Origin: Pictodentalium vernedei
Lineage: Eukaryota; Mollusca; Scaphopoda; Dentaliida; Dentaliidae
Reading direction: 5' to 3'
Assembly (NCBI GenBank): GCA_031216915.1
Contig: CM062296.1
Span: 792,314,823 to 792,378,822, forward strand
Length of the DNA: 64,000 bases
Positions 1 through 11,877 of this stretch are shown here, piece by piece. A program made the position numbers and the translations under genes. Below the pieces are notes generated by a model. The model did not search any database. It was given only the letters and a program-made list of their open reading frames with translations, and was not told where the DNA came from. Position 1 is the stretch's first letter. Each line of letters starts with the position of its first letter.

Positions 1-187
1 GCTTTGTCTTGACTGTCACAGTCGAGTTGTTTCTCGAAGCTCAACTCGGCGACAGACACGGGATTAACTCGCTAAAAACTTGCACCTATGAAACTAGTCC
101 AAACATGGCCTGAAATACCTATTTAATTTTTTTTTTGTTTGAAACGCCCTTTGAAAGGATTCCCAAACCAAACAAGAAATTAAATAG

Positions 188-328
188 AGAGTAATCGCTT
201 GACTGGACTGGTTACGTGAAATAATTCATGAGAGGTGAGGGACGTTGTACAAACACGAGTGCGCGGATGCGCACGAGTGTTTTACAATATAGTCCCTCGC
301 CTCACCAGTCCAGTCAAGCGATTACTCT
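188..328. repeat. Foldback element H1, copy a (~140 bp hairpin)
   Basis: The ends read AGAGTAATCGCTTGACTGG inward from both sides, and the stem continues to an apex near a GTGCGCGGATGCGCAC palindrome. Further copies lie at 2,917-3,033 (core), 24,733-24,849, 36,938-37,097 and 58,920-59,079, so this is a dispersed family and not only part of the big palindrome. Confidence 0.85.
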
Positions 329-365
329 GTTTATTACTTTTCATTATTAACGATAATTATATTAT

Positions 366-577
366 TTAACCCTTTCCCAAACGTAACGACCAAAACCGGT
401 CAACGCTATTCTTAAAAGTCGCCAACTAATTTTCATTATTTTTTCATTTTTTTGTCTTTAAAACATAGGTTATGACCCCTCATTGGAAAAAGCTCGTCGG
501 GGGTCATAACCTATGTTTTTGAGAAAAACAATGAAAATAATAGTTATTCAAGAATTTTTTGTCAGGTGAAGGGTTAA
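366..577. mobile_element. piggyBac-like hairpin MITE (family M), copy 1
   Basis: The element is bounded by TTAA on both sides. Ends resemble TTAACCCTTT...AAGGGTTAA, and the centre is a near-perfect palindrome containing GGTTATGACCCCTC and its complement. TTAA target duplications and CCCTTT-type termini are typical of piggyBac MITEs. Other copies: 14,687-14,930; 27,182-27,246 plus 36,726-36,900 (split); 31,152-31,404; 56,298-56,538; 58,630-58,882; 62,014-62,264; fragments at 11,150-11,282 and 63,360-63,502. Confidence 0.85.
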
Positions 578-660
578 AAAAAACAAAAAAACAATGAAGT
601 CCCCCATTTCAACCACCGCAAAGCGTCTTCGTTTGCGCGCACGGATACATGACACAATAG

Positions 661-1213
661 ACCATTTCTACAAAGCGCCATCTTACATCCGGAACTCAAT
701 TTGCCCCCACAAACCGGCTTTATTTATCAACATTACACACGCGTGTACTGAGCTTTTGATCGGCATTGAAAGCTTCATTTTTCGTCTCCGTTTTATCAAA
801 TAAAATTCGACAATTTACCAAATTGGCGTTTGTTCTCATCCCAGAAGAGAACAATGATTGGAAGTTAGAAATCTGTGTATTTTGCGATATCATTTCTATA
901 CTTATCATTTACGTGTTACAATCATTCACGTGCGTTCCGACCTTCATCACAACTCTCAAATACAATGTACCTTCGGCTTCTTTAAAGCTAAAATGTTTCG
1001 TTCGAAGAACGGTAGGCAAGCACACAATCGAATTTTGTTTCAAAAGAACGACATATATGACAAAAAATAATTATCAAGTGGAAAGAAACGATATCAATGC
1101 AGCGTTCAGTACAGTACAGCAGACATGGGTGCCATTTTTAGTAACAAATCTGAATGGCTGGTTTTGAGGGGGCATATCGAGTCGCGGATGTAAGATGGCG
1201 CTATGTAAAAATG
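661..1213. mobile_element. Foldback element H2 (~555 bp), left-arm copy
   Basis: Terminal inverted repeats contain ACAAAGCGCCATCTTACATC on the left and its complement on the right. The partner copy in the right arm is 26,546-27,100. The related locus at 58,560 lacks the element (see 58,480-59,079). An open frame of about 114 codons inside is shared by both arms, but nearly all differences change the amino acid, so I do not call it a gene. Confidence 0.75.
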
Positions 1214-1654
1214 TTCTGTTGTTGATTTCACAATTTACTTGTGAAGTTATCGTTTATAATCAAACCCGGACATCCCAGTCAATCACACTTTGGAAAGTAA
1301 TAAAATATGTCTTTAATGCCATGCTTGGACTACTAATATTCGATTTTTTGGTTCTGAAAACGAGAGCCAAACTGCAAAACCAATTGGAGATTTGTTTTGT
1401 TTTTCGAATGTTACCAGGACCAAATCTTTACGTACTGTTTAGTTGATAGAGAGTAGATTTCAATTATCCCTATATCTAATACGGCGAGAAAGTAAGAGCA
1501 CAATTATGTCGAATACGAAAGCGTACAATACGTCGGTAGCATCATTGTATTGAACCAATATTTTTCTAAACCCGCGAGGTATGTAAGAGAGTCCAACATT
1601 TACTCGGCGCTGTTCTGTGGTTCTCTCAGGGTACTCCAGCTTCCTCGCTCATAC

Positions 1655-1730
1655 AACTCGTCCCCTGGGTTCCAATGAGTGCTATGCGCCAGTAAGCACA
1701 TAGAACACATTGGACCTCAGGGGACGAACT
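1655..1730. repeat. Short hairpin element (TTCCAATG...CATTGG type), left-arm copy
   Basis: The arms are CGTCCCCTGGGTTCCAATG and its complement around a CGCCAGTAAGC loop. Homologous hairpins are at 26,029-26,106 (right arm) and 62,790-62,871 (inside the hAT relic). The DNA just upstream (about 1,600-1,650) is a piece of the tRNA-derived SINE seen at 13,681. Confidence 0.7.
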
Positions 1731-2916
1731 GTTTGACAAGATAAGACCTGGATGTTGAAAATGTTATTAGACCACAACAAACAACAAACAAGATCTGATG
1801 ACGATCTTTGCAAATATCTTGTTGCATAGGTTAAAATTTTGGGTTTTGCCTCCAAAAGATAACTCGTTCCAATGAATGTCCAATAGCTTTGTTTTGGGGC
1901 AATTGAAAATAAATCATAAAAAATGAATGGGGATTTCTGAATGGCGCTGATCTCATGTGGCTGTTACACTAGGTAGGGTTAACCCTATGGACGCTCACAG
2001 TATCCAAATTTCAAGCAACAAATGTTTCCCATAATGCAACTCGGAATTTTAACAATCCAGGCATGTTTGACAGAGCTCAGTGATCTCTAGAGCTGGAAGG
2101 TTTTGATGTTTCAGAAACGGTTTTGGTTTTGGTTCGGTATCCGGAAAAATCCTCGGATCTGTTCGTTTTTTGTGTGTGTGTTAGGAATAGATAATAAATA
2201 AAAAATTCAGGCTCCTTTACTTGGACAACAATGCGTAAGAGTTTTTATCACACGCCTGTTCTACAAAATCCCCATCGACAGCAACACTAAACCATGCCGA
2301 AAATGAAATCCGCACACGTGCCGAACAGAAATCGCTGACGGACTATTTTTGGACGATGACGTCACCTGTTAAAACTTTACATAACCTCGCCTACCTGGAA
2401 TTTCCGTTTGACCTACATTTACGGAAGCCGTGTTGTTTAAACGAAGCGATTGCGTTCCAATTAGCTTTCGCAAAAACAATAAAGTAAATAAAAAACATCT
2501 TTGAAGTTTAGAAGGGAGAGCTCAAACAAATCAATTTAAGCTGTATAAGGATAACAAATTGAATAGAAAAGGCACAAATATGCATGTAGTACGATAGTAC
2601 AGACATACGTAAACCACATGTTTGGCTTATTTATAAATGTGCCCACGGGAATTCCCCCAAATCGCACATGTGTTTGTAAACATTAGCAGACGGTTGATCA
2701 ACCGAAACTGAACCGACTGCGAAATAACTGAATAAAATGTCGAAAATTGAATTGATAAATGCCCTTCTAATACTTTTTTTTTAAGACGTGAAGGCGTGTA
2801 ATAAATACAGAACGACACGCGCACGTGAATATTAGGCCTCTCGTTTATTCTTCCGCGCTGGCACTCGTGCCATATTGGTTAACCCATTCACACGTGCGTG
2901 TCGTTCTGTGTATGTT

Positions 2917-3033
2917 CGAGGCGAGGGACTATATTGTAAAACACAAGTGCATTCGCGCACTTGTGTTTGTACAACGTCCCTCACCTCTCATGAATTATTT
3001 CACGTAACCAGTCCAGTCAGCGATTGCTCTCTA
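2917..3033. repeat. Foldback element H1, copy b (core)
   Basis: The palindromic core has the GAGGCGAGGGACTATATTG stem and ends in CAGTCCAGTCAGCGATT. The outer left half differs from copy a. It pairs with 24,733-24,849 in the right arm. Confidence 0.75.
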
Positions 3034-3539
3034 GGGTATGAACTGGGACCCGTAGCGGTAGTAATGCAGTGATAGGTATCGATAGTCATAGTTCCACAAT
3101 TCAATAGTAATAGTACAAGGCCGCAACGATAGTAGAAGAATATAATAATGATGAATACAATGGAGGCAAGTCATAAGATCGACGTCTGGAGTTGTGATAG
3201 AAAGCGATTGCAAAACTACCACGAGCTGTATAGGAGCTTGGAATCCCACTTATGGAATCCTTTTTAGGGAATTCCTATAGAATACATTTTTGAGGATACG
3301 TCTGTTGTTATAAAATACTTTTTTTCCCCGAGATGCGTAATTACTCGATAGCTTATTTTCTTGATTAGATTCGAGTCGTTCGAGCAATGCCTGTTCCAGT
3401 CACTACTCCGTAACGTATTTGCTGGATAAGATTCGAGCAATACCTGTTCCTGTTCTGTTGTCTTTCTGGTTTAAGAATCAAATAGGACTTCGCTATACAG
3501 AAGGGAGATAATTCTGTACAGGTAGATACAGAATGTGAG

Positions 3540-4862
3540 ATAAAGCAGTCTGATTGCTGGAAGGTACAGGGTGACACCAGAGGCACAGTCAGACTGCTAG
3601 GGTAGTCAAAATAGTGTCTGCAATAGTAGGTAGAGACAGCCTGTTCCACTTTAAAGATTCATACGCTATAATAGAGTACCTCAGAACTACAAAATGAAGT
3701 ATACCATTGTTTAGAACTGGTCAGGACAGAAAGCTAAAAAAAATAGCACCACAAAGCTAAAACAGGTCCAACTTACTGGAGTATACACCAGAACAATCGA
3801 TAGCACATAGGGGAACCCGCGGTCCTAGAGCACTAAGTGCTAATCTTATAAGTAGGATTCTGGGAGAATCTGTCCTGAAATAAATAGGTATTTATATTTA
3901 TTTATTTATTGGTGTTTAAGGTCACATACTTCTGCACAATGGCTAATTATGACCACAACATGGAGATAAAGTCAAGGTCAGTCAATCGTTTATACCCCCA
4001 TGTTGCCTATTTTAGAGGACTTGCACCCCAATCATTAGTGACTGGGACCTATTTTACCAGTGAAACAGCTTGTTTACCACAGTAAACAAGCACTGCTTCA
4101 CTTCCCGGGATTCCAGTGGGGGAAATAAATAGGTAGAAACCTACGATTCTGAAGGAATCCGAACCAAATAAACACTTGTCGGGTTGTTTATGGCAACTAT
4201 AGGAGGTAACCGAGGATTCTGAATAATTAGATGCACTCTTATGCAAAGGAACGTGTCTTATAGCACAACGTACTACTATTATATGCCCTACATGGTGGCT
4301 TCACTAAGTACGTGTCGGTAATTTTGGATGTCTGTTCATGATTTGGAGGGGTTGCCGGGTTTATTTCGGTAATTCTACGAATTAAACGAGGATTTAGGGA
4401 GAATTCCTAACCCGCAACCTACTCCTATTCAAAGGAACGCACTCTCAGAACGTATCCCCGTCCAACTGCAGGCCTTTGGGTCATATAGAAACCATGGGTC
4501 ATGAAGCAGTCTGATCGCTGGAAGGTAAAGGGTGACACAAGAGGCATAGTCAAACTGCTAGGGTAGTCAAAATAGCGTCTGTAATAGTAGGTAGAGACAG
4601 CCTGTTCCATTTTAAAGATTCATACGCTATAATAGAGTACCTCAGTACTACAAAATGAAGAATACCATTGTTTAGAACTGGTCAGGACAGAAAGCTAAAA
4701 AATAGCAAAACAAAGCTAAAACAATTCCAACTTACTGGAGTATACACCAGAACAATCGAGAGCACACAGGAGAACCCTCGGTCCTACAGCACTAAGTGCT
4801 AATCTTATAAGTAGGATTCTGGGAGAATCCATCCTGAAATAAATAGATATTTATATTTATTC
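3540..4862. repeat. Two ~350-bp direct repeats (period ~960 bp) in the left arm
   Basis: 3,540-3,890 is repeated with few changes at 4,495-4,862. The shared block includes TCTGGGAGAATC near its right end. The second copy carries a truncated tail of the short SINE (about 4,871-4,932), so the duplication followed the SINE insertion at 3,891. The right arm has the matching pair near 22,800-23,180 and 23,880-24,245. Between and around the repeats I see no gene. Confidence 0.8.
3891..4121 (-). mobile_element. Short SINE (family S2), left arm, with 14-bp target duplication
   Basis: The element reads on the minus strand, ending in the tail AACACCAATAAATAAATA. It is flanked by exact direct repeats GAAATAAATAGGTA at 3,877-3,890 and 4,122-4,135. 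It contains a small internal hairpin (GCTTGTTTAC, GTAAACAAGC). The same insertion is at 23,655-23,885 in the right arm, so it predates the inverted duplication. Confidence 0.85.
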
Positions 4863-5029
4863 ATTTATTTATTTATTGGTGTTTAAGGTCACATACTTCT
4901 GCACAATGGCTAACCATGACAACAACATGGAGAGGATTTAGAGAAAATTCCTAACCCGCAAACTACTCCTATTCAAAAGAACGCACTCTTAGAACGTATC
5001 CCCGTCCAACTTCAGGCCTTTGGGTCATA

Positions 5030-5290
5030 TAGCAAGCACGTACTACTACAGAAACCAATATGGCGATCCGCAGTATACAAAACGGACAAAAGAAACATGT
5101 GTCACCTAACAACACTCGCTGCGCATGCGCACTAAGATCACGTATCACTGTGGGATGACATCACAACATGGCCGCTCACGCGGGCTACCATAACAAATAT
5201 GAGGCCACTTCCGGGGTCCGGCCAATGAGGCCCGATAGGAACATGCTATACTACTAATGACCGATCGGAGAGTGTAAAACTGATTCGTTC
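5030..5290. repeat. Repeat block shared by both palindromes
   Basis: This block contains CTCGCTGCGCATGCGCAC, GGCCGCTCACGCGGGC and a CATTTTGTATACTG-type motif on the opposite strand. It is homologous to 22,440-22,690 (right arm) and, more distantly, to 43,880-44,150 and 48,600-48,840 in the second palindrome. I see no gene between 5,290 and 6,130. Confidence 0.75.
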
Positions 5291-6133
5291 CCAATGTGAT
5301 GGTTTAAGTCCAAAATGAAAACAAATTCCAATTACATCCTCAAGGCACATCTTCGTCGAAGGTATGCCTTGGTGGTGTAGTTAGGATATTGGTCAGTCGA
5401 GATTCTAGTTTAAAACTTTGAGTTTGACGCAGGGGCTTTGCAACTTCTTTTTAATTAACATGTTCCGTACTCCAAATTGGTCATTCTGAGCACCCATCAG
5501 TCCGAATGGGGTACTACATACAGCATTTTTTATGAACGACTGTGCGTGTGACAAGTCTCGTATGAAAGTACTAGTATGGGCGAATCAATATCAAACACTT
5601 CAAACCAGACGAAATTGTCCCGACTGGAAAAACTATAGGGGGTGTCACACCCTCTACACTTCACCCCTCACTGAGCTGTGCACCATCCCCTAATCCCCAC
5701 AGGTTTCTTCTCCTTATCATATTAACTATGATTTTTTGTTTTATGAGACTCTGTAAGCTCTTCTTGTACATTCTCTGCTATCTCTTTTCCACCTACTCTT
5801 TTCAGTTTTCAGAAATAATAAAGTGTTTAACCCTATCATATTTTATCCTGTTTCTCCACAGTAAGCATATCGACCATCTCTCATAACAACCCCTTATTAG
5901 CCTTCCATATTTTTTCTCCCCAACATATTCACAATAATTCCCTTTCCATGGCAATGGGGTTTTTGTTTATTATAAATATTGCACGGCTTGGAGTTGACTA
6001 TGCCAAAACCATTGACGCGGGAAAACGTCTACTTTTCTCTGAGGGGTAGAGTTGAAACTAGAAGTCATGTCACAATTAGCGCAGAAAATGCTTGTTAGTT
6101 AATGCGCTCTTTACTGCAGAATGAAGTAGTCTG

Positions 6134-6323
6134 GATGTATTCATTTATTGGTGTTTAAGGTCACATAGTCCTGCACGATGGCTAATCATGACCACAAGAT
6201 GGAGATAAAGCCAAGCTTCGTTTATACGCATGTATTGGTGACTGGTCTTATTTTGCCAGTAAAACAGAGCTTGTTTACCACAGCAAACAAGCACTGCTTC
6301 ACTTCCTGGGGTTCCCACGGGGA
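6134..6323 (-). mobile_element. Short SINE (family S2), left arm, with 11-bp target duplication
   Basis: Flanked by exact GAAGTAGTCTG at 6,123-6,133 and 6,324-6,334. It has the S2 tail CACCAATAAATG and the internal GCTTGTTTAC hairpin. The right-arm partner is 21,330-21,556. Confidence 0.85.
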
Positions 6324-6379
6324 GAAGTAGTCTGAAATACACGAGTGCGCTTGCGCTGTGCAATGCAAAATATTATTAG

Positions 6380-6515
6380 TTACACAGTTTGTTGGTGGCC
6401 TAATATGGTATATGTGTATCAGTTAATTTCGTATTGGACCAGAGCGAAGCTCGAGTGCAATATGGAATTAGCTGACGCCATATATGCTATATTAGGCCAC
6501 CAACAAACTGTGTAA
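6380..6515. repeat. Hairpin element H3, left-arm copy (~136 bp)
   Basis: The ends are TTACACAGTTTGTTGGTGGC and its complement, with the stem continuing to a GAGCGAAGCTC apex. The partner is 21,138-21,273. Confidence 0.8.
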
Positions 6516-6611
6516 CGAATATATCTTACCGACTACTGCATCGACGCACAGAACTAATAACAACAGCGATCAAAATTAAATGAGAGAATTTTCACAATGT
6601 GTTCATGTGTC

Positions 6612-6677
6612 TTTGCTTTGTTACTATTTATGGGTGAGTGCTTCCAGGCACTCTCACATAAATTGTAACAAGGCAAA
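6612..6677. repeat. Hairpin element H4, left-arm copy (~66 bp)
   Basis: The stem TTTGCTTTGTTACTATTTAT ... AAATTGTAACAAGGCAAA closes on GAGTGCTTCCAGGCACTC. The partner at 20,978-21,043 is closer to perfect. Confidence 0.8.
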
Positions 6678-7140
6678 TTCATACATACCAAACAGTTTCA
6701 TTTCGAAGGTAACATGACACACATCCACGGAATATGAAGCCTTTTAAAGTTGCCAACCTGCCCTGCACTTCAAACCAAATATGGGCTTCCAACACTCAAT
6801 CTTTCAACTTGAAGTGTTTATCGGCTGCCGCCATTTTGAATAATCAATGAACAAGGGGGGGGGGGGGGGGATTACCCATAGCGGTCAGCGTATATTGATG
6901 TTGACGGACAATATATGGTTTTATATGAAGTCTGCATGTGATGTCTTTGAACCAATGAAATTCCCAGATACCTGTTTGATGTAAGATATAATGCGATATT
7001 AGCGAGGTCGGTAGTGAAATTACGAAGTGAACCAATCAAACAAAGAACATATTGAGACTACAGTGTGTGGAGGGCTGAGTGCTACTAAATCGCTGTGAGA
7101 TAGATTTTTCTCTCAGTAATTATTTTCAATTTCTGAGAAC

Positions 7141-7226
7141 AAAACACAAGCACTTGCAAACATTCATCACATGGACCAACGGGTTGCACCCGGTGGTTCA
7201 TGTGATGAAAGTTTGCAAGTGTTTTT
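7141..7226. repeat. Hairpin element H5 with CGGGT/ACCCG apex, left-arm copy
   Basis: An 86-bp hairpin with arms AAAACACAAGCACTTGCAAA and complement; the apex is CGGGTTGCACCCG. Hairpins with the same apex but different arms lie at 42,290-42,355, 50,457-50,520 and 52,268-52,324. The right-arm partner is 20,442-20,527. Confidence 0.8.
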
Positions 7227-7804
7227 CTTATGCTGTTATGAACAATTATAAATACTTTTTGAATGGAGAATATATGGCGCTACGATTATGCAGTCGGATT
7301 TTAATATATATTTACGTTAGTTATATGCATATACATGTATCACAATAGAGGTTGGGAATGATGTTAATAATCTCTATTTACCACTATAGAATTGTACAGA
7401 GTTGGGCACGCTGTTTTTTCTACAGGGATTCAGTTACGCCAAGCGTGCAGTTTGACAAGGACAGAACGCTGTTACTTCCAGACAGTGCACATTTCAGTGG
7501 CAGGATTTCTAGTTTCAACTGTTTTCTTTTCCCCTATTATTTCAAAACCAAAGATGGGTTGATCTTCCCAAATATTCAAAACAGTGAAAACTCAATCATC
7601 TTGCTAGACGCACTTAACCCATTTTAGCTGTGTGCAGCGCTCAGTCCAGCAGAGATGACAATGGCCTCGTCCTTTGGGGAGTTGTGAGTACTAAATTAAA
7701 CATTTTCCTGGGGGTAGACCCCCCCCATACACTACGCCTATGGGGGGGGGGGGGGATTCTCTGCCTATGGAGGGCAGATTCAAACATTAGCCTATACTTT
7801 TATA

Positions 7805-8099
7805 AATTACTAATCTCGGATTCACATTTATTCATTTCTGGCAATCACATTTGGCGTTTATACATTTTTTAACCTTTTCCTGGAAACTCAGGAAGATAAC
7901 GGCGGCCATAGAAGCTAAGATGCTCACAAAAACATCCCATTGACTACTATTTAAAACAAGCCAATGGGAGGATGGGGAAAATTCGCTGCATCTATGGACG
8001 CGAAAAAACTTCATTACATTTGAAGTGACGGCTAAAAAGTATATAAACGGTAAATGTGATCGCCAGAAATGAATAAACGTGGAACCGAGATTAGTAATT
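7805..8099. repeat. Foldback element H6, left-arm copy (~295 bp)
   Basis: Terminal inverted repeats begin AATTACTAATCTCGG on both strands and run about 70 bp (TTTATTCATTTCTGGC within them). The partner is 19,546-19,840. No coding region is evident. Confidence 0.8.
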
Positions 8100-10082
8100 G
8101 ATAAAGATATACGGTTAATGTTTGAATCTAGAACCTCAACTTATTTATAATAAATCGGATAATTGTCGCTCGTAACCCACTTTCCCTTGTGCACTCACTA
8201 TCTTGTCCGACTAAATGTTTTTCGGCCATTTCTGCGACTTCTCCCAATTATAATGAACCACCCAAGAACACCCAACGATCGTGGGATACACCACTGTAAA
8301 GCTTGTTCATTCCCCTTTCCACTGACACCGGGTACTGCTGGATACGTTATGTGAATGAAATTTGAGGGGTGTATAACGAAGATGAGTGCTATCGTTTTCG
8401 AAAAGCGAGTTGTGTACCTTGTCAATATTTATATACCATCTTGTGGGCACGTCAGCATCGATTCAAAAATGCTGTCAAATATCATTTTTCTTTCGATTTC
8501 TTAGCTTGTGCCAAGTACCTGTGGACAGAACCATTCACAAAACAATCCTTTTGTAAGAACTGTGCTCAAAAGCTTTGTTTCGGAAGCACAAATTGAAATA
8601 GTAACTAGAGAAACAGAATTTACTGCACCCAGTAAATTCAAGTCTGTGTGAAAAGGGTTAAAGTATCAGGAATAAACTATACAGAAGCAGAATTTATGGA
8701 GGCTTATTTTCAGGTGTAAAATATCTTTAAACAAATCAGAAATGGCTTTTCGTTAATAGTATTTACAGATATTCATACAGGAATCAGACCAAACTTTCTA
8801 TAAGAAATCAGAAAAGGCATATATGTGACCAGCATTCAAAGGGTTCGATACACGAATCAGAAATGGACATTTTTGGCTCAGCCCACTAATCTGAGTGATG
8901 AAATACGTTCATGAACTTTTGAAATGCATTAAGGTGTAATGAAATGCATTCCCCAGTCTTTCTGAATAATATGCACTTGATAACCTTGGTTACCTCTTTC
9001 AGGCGGACCATATATTGAACCTCCAGCAATTTTTAAATCTGTCGGTACAGTCCCATGTATACACCCACTTTAAAAAAATGGACCCACCAACTACAGATCT
9101 GTCATTTTTTGGCGATGATAGCAAATATTTATTATGATTTAGAAGCTTCCAAGGTATTCAACCTAATGTATCACACACGCGGCCTCAAACTAGCTGAAAA
9201 AACAAAGATGAGTGTAACCTGGTTGTTGGTAACCAGCATGCCAAAACGAATAGAGATAGGACGATTTGTATTTGAGTTATCGAGCCGACAAAAGGTGCAT
9301 AGACTCTATATCAGGGATAGTGCCATAAAAAACTTAAACGCCCCAAGAGCTCGTTCAAAGGCCTACCCTCAAGATCATCTAGTGCCTTAAACAAGGCATA
9401 CATAAAATAAGATGGTGGAATCTTGAATCATGGCATTTGCATAAAATGGCGGCAATATTGCAGGAAGCGTGCAAAAGGTTCTACAGTCATAAGTCAAATG
9501 ATGTTGTTTGTTCTTCGCGGTGAAGTATGAAGAGGGCGGTGAAGTATGAAGAGGGTTAAAGACAGACCATTTAAATATTCCATTTCATTAATTCATAACT
9601 GTGATTAGTGTGTCCAGAAAGCCGCTTACAACTCGGCCCGAAACCTGTTGATCTTGAGTTATGATTGAGAATGAAAAAACAAATTAAAAAATGAAATGAA
9701 AGGTGAAGGGTTATTTATTCAACTACAATTAATCAAGTGTTGTAAGATAGATCTGTATAATAAACAAATTTTCTTGCTACTCAAAGGGTTTCTTTCACCT
9801 TGGTTTGGGGATGAAATTTAATTCTGATCTGACAGCTGATAAGAGTAAATGTGTGTCAGGCTGTCAGCTATAGCAACTTCTCTCTAATTTGATTGTTTAC
9901 ATTATTCTCTGGTGTATATAAATATAAACAGCTATTTCTTTATGATGCTTTTCTGTTATAAAGAAATTAGGGGGGTATAAAAAACTCTGTGGCCCAATGG
10001 ACCACTCCCAAAGGTTCCCTGATAACATAGCTGGGCCAGTACTAGTGACAGGCTACCAGTATGCCAAACAGCCCCAGGACAG

Positions 10083-10084
<2 letters not shown>

Positions 10085-10114
<30 letters not shown>

Positions 10115-10447
10115 TTGGTGTGTAAGGCCATATGTTTCTGCACAATGGCTAATCATGACCACAACAGTTTTACGGGTGGGTGAAGCCGGAGTACCCGGAG
10201 AGAACCACCGAGCAACGGCGAACAACTGTCAGATCCCCAACATACTAATTCCACACAAGCAGGGTTAGCATTGGTTGAAGACAGGTGCACCATTGACGTG
10301 CAGTACGGCTTAATACACAGCGTCACCGTGCCCCCACGTGGGCAATGTTGGTGAAGTGTCTTGCCCAAGGACACAACGCGTTTGCCGCAGGTGGGATTCG
10401 AACCGAGGACCTCTCGGTTTTCACCTCTACCAACTGCGCCACCGCGC
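10085..10447 (-). mobile_element. tRNA-derived SINE (family S1), copy B
   Basis: On the minus strand it starts GGGGGCGCGGTGGCGCAG, followed by GTTGGTAGAGG (box A-like), GGTTCGAATCC (box B) and the block CTTGGGCAAGACACTTCACC. It ends in the tail CACCAATAAATAAATAAATA. Direct repeats CCCCAGGACAGAT flank it at 10,072-10,084 and 10,448-10,460. A 28-30 bp head-only fragment follows at 10,461-10,488, with a third AGGACAGAT after it. Confidence 0.88.
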
Positions 10448-10810
10448 CCCCAGGACAGATGCACCTCTACCAACTGAGCCATCGCGCCCTAGGACAGATG
10501 ATTTGTTTTTGAGTTATCGTCAAGACAATAGGAAGGGGATAGAAAATATTCATACAGAAATCAGACCATTTTTGTACGAAACCAGAAATGGCATATATGT
10601 GACCAGCATTCAAAGGGTTTGATACACGAATCAGAAATGGATATTTTTGGATCTGCCCATTAATTTGAGTGATGAAATACATTCATAAACTTTAGAAATG
10701 CATTAAGGTGTAATAAAATACATTTCCCAGTCTTTTGGAATAATGCCCCCATATTAAGATCTTCAGAGGGTTAAAATAATCCCTTTAAATACTCCATTTA
10801 ATCCTTTAAA

Positions 10811-11135
10811 TGGGGGTGCAGTGGTCAGTTGGCAGAGGTGCAGGCTGCAAGGCGTGAGGTTCTCACTCTGTCTTTGTGCAAGACACTTCACCCCATTGCC
10901 CACGTGGGTGCATGGTGGCGATGTGTACTAAAGCGTACTGCACATAGATGGTGCACTCGTCTTCAACCAATGCCAACCCTGCTTGTGTGTTGTTAGTATG
11001 TGGGAGATCTGACAGTTGCTCGTTGTTGCCCGGTGGTTCTTCTCGGGTACTCCGACTTCCTCCACCTGAAAAACTGTCGTGGTCATGATTAGCCACTGTG
11101 CAGAAATATGTGACATTAAACACCAATAAATACAT
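10811..11135 (+). mobile_element. tRNA-derived SINE (family S1), copy C
   Basis: Same head-to-tail structure as copy B in plus orientation, with a more degenerate box B. It is flanked by TAATCCTTTAAA (10,799-10,810) and a one-base variant (11,136-11,147). It ends in the shared tail ACACCAATAAATA. Confidence 0.85.
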
Positions 11136-11149
11136 AATCCTTTTAAAAA

Positions 11150-11282
11150 AATGAGCTCAATCCAATAAAGGGTCATAAGCTATGTTTTTCAAGCAAAAAT
11201 GAAAAGGTAATTAAAACTGAATAGACGTTTCTGTGAATAATGTTGACCGGTTTTCGCCGTTATGTTGGCTAAAGGGTCAAGA
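11150..11282. mobile_element. Fragment of MITE family M
   Basis: It keeps GGGTCATAAGCTATG and the right terminus GCCGTTATGTTGGCTAAAGG, but not the left half. The DNA from 11,283 to 11,625 shows no recognisable feature. Confidence 0.6.
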
Positions 11283-11626
11283 ATCCCTTACTTTGGGATG
11301 CACACTGAAAAAGTGTCCCATTCCACATAAAATTAAATGTTAAGAAAATAAAGCGAAAAACATTAAGTTTCTCAGCTGACAGTACCTGCTTTTGCACTCC
11401 GGAGGGATGGAACGGCACAAATCAGAGACATTCTCTTAATGGCACTTTGGCACCAAAAGTTCCTGCACTCTCGGTGAGACCGAGTTGAGCGCAGTGAAAG
11501 ACTATAGAATTCCTCTAACACATGAGTTTTAAACAGTCATAGCACTAACACAGTTAACAATACAGTCGACCATGCCAGTATTGCATTGTTACAGGCACCC
11601 TGACAGTTTTGTGATAAGTTTTAACA

Positions 11627-11877
11627 ATTATTCAGTGCAGTTTTATGGAAAGGGTTAACTTTATTCTGCCTGAAAGAAAATATGTGCAATCCACATTGAA
11701 GACATGAGAGGGTAAAAAGCATTGAACTGAATAAGATAGATTTCAACAATTATTCAGTGCAGTTTTATGAAAAGGGTTAACTTTATTCTGCCTGAAATAA
11801 AATATCGTCGCCTGAGTGCTAGGATGTCCTATGTCCCCTGTGGGACATAGGACATTCTAGCACTCAGACGACGATAT
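11627..11877. repeat. Direct repeat pair, second copy interrupted by a mini-hairpin
   Basis: About 60 bp around CAGTGCAGTTTTATG and CTTTATTCTGCCTGAAA occurs twice at a 124-bp spacing. The first copy reads AAAATATGTGC; the second has a 68-bp hairpin inserted at ATAT, which is duplicated on each side. Confidence 0.8.
11806..11873. mobile_element. 68-bp hairpin insertion with ATAT duplication
   Basis: The insert is a near-perfect palindrome: CGTCGCCTGAGTGCTAGG on the left and its near-complement on the right, around GTCCC-CTGT-GGGAC. It is flanked by ATAT at 11,802-11,805 and 11,874-11,877. The neighbouring direct repeat supplies the empty site, so this is a genuine mobile hairpin. Confidence 0.8.

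Noticed and set aside
766-1167. Open frame of ~114-133 codons conserved in both palindrome arms (partner 26,594-26,938).
   Set aside because: Nearly all differences between the arms change the amino acid, so there is no sign of purifying selection; the frame lies in foldback element H2 and has no recognisable domain.
3365-4610. Repeated minus-strand frames starting MEQAVSTYY, also at 23,048 and 24,126.
   Set aside because: They repeat only because the DNA is directly duplicated; the copies diverge in length and sequence, with no domain and no gene-like context.
5362-5450. tRNA-like segment (TGGTGTAGTTAGGATATTGG) with an A-box-like start.
   Set aside because: The box B position (AGTTTGACGC) is poor, and a cloverleaf could not be built by eye; at most the head of an old SINE.
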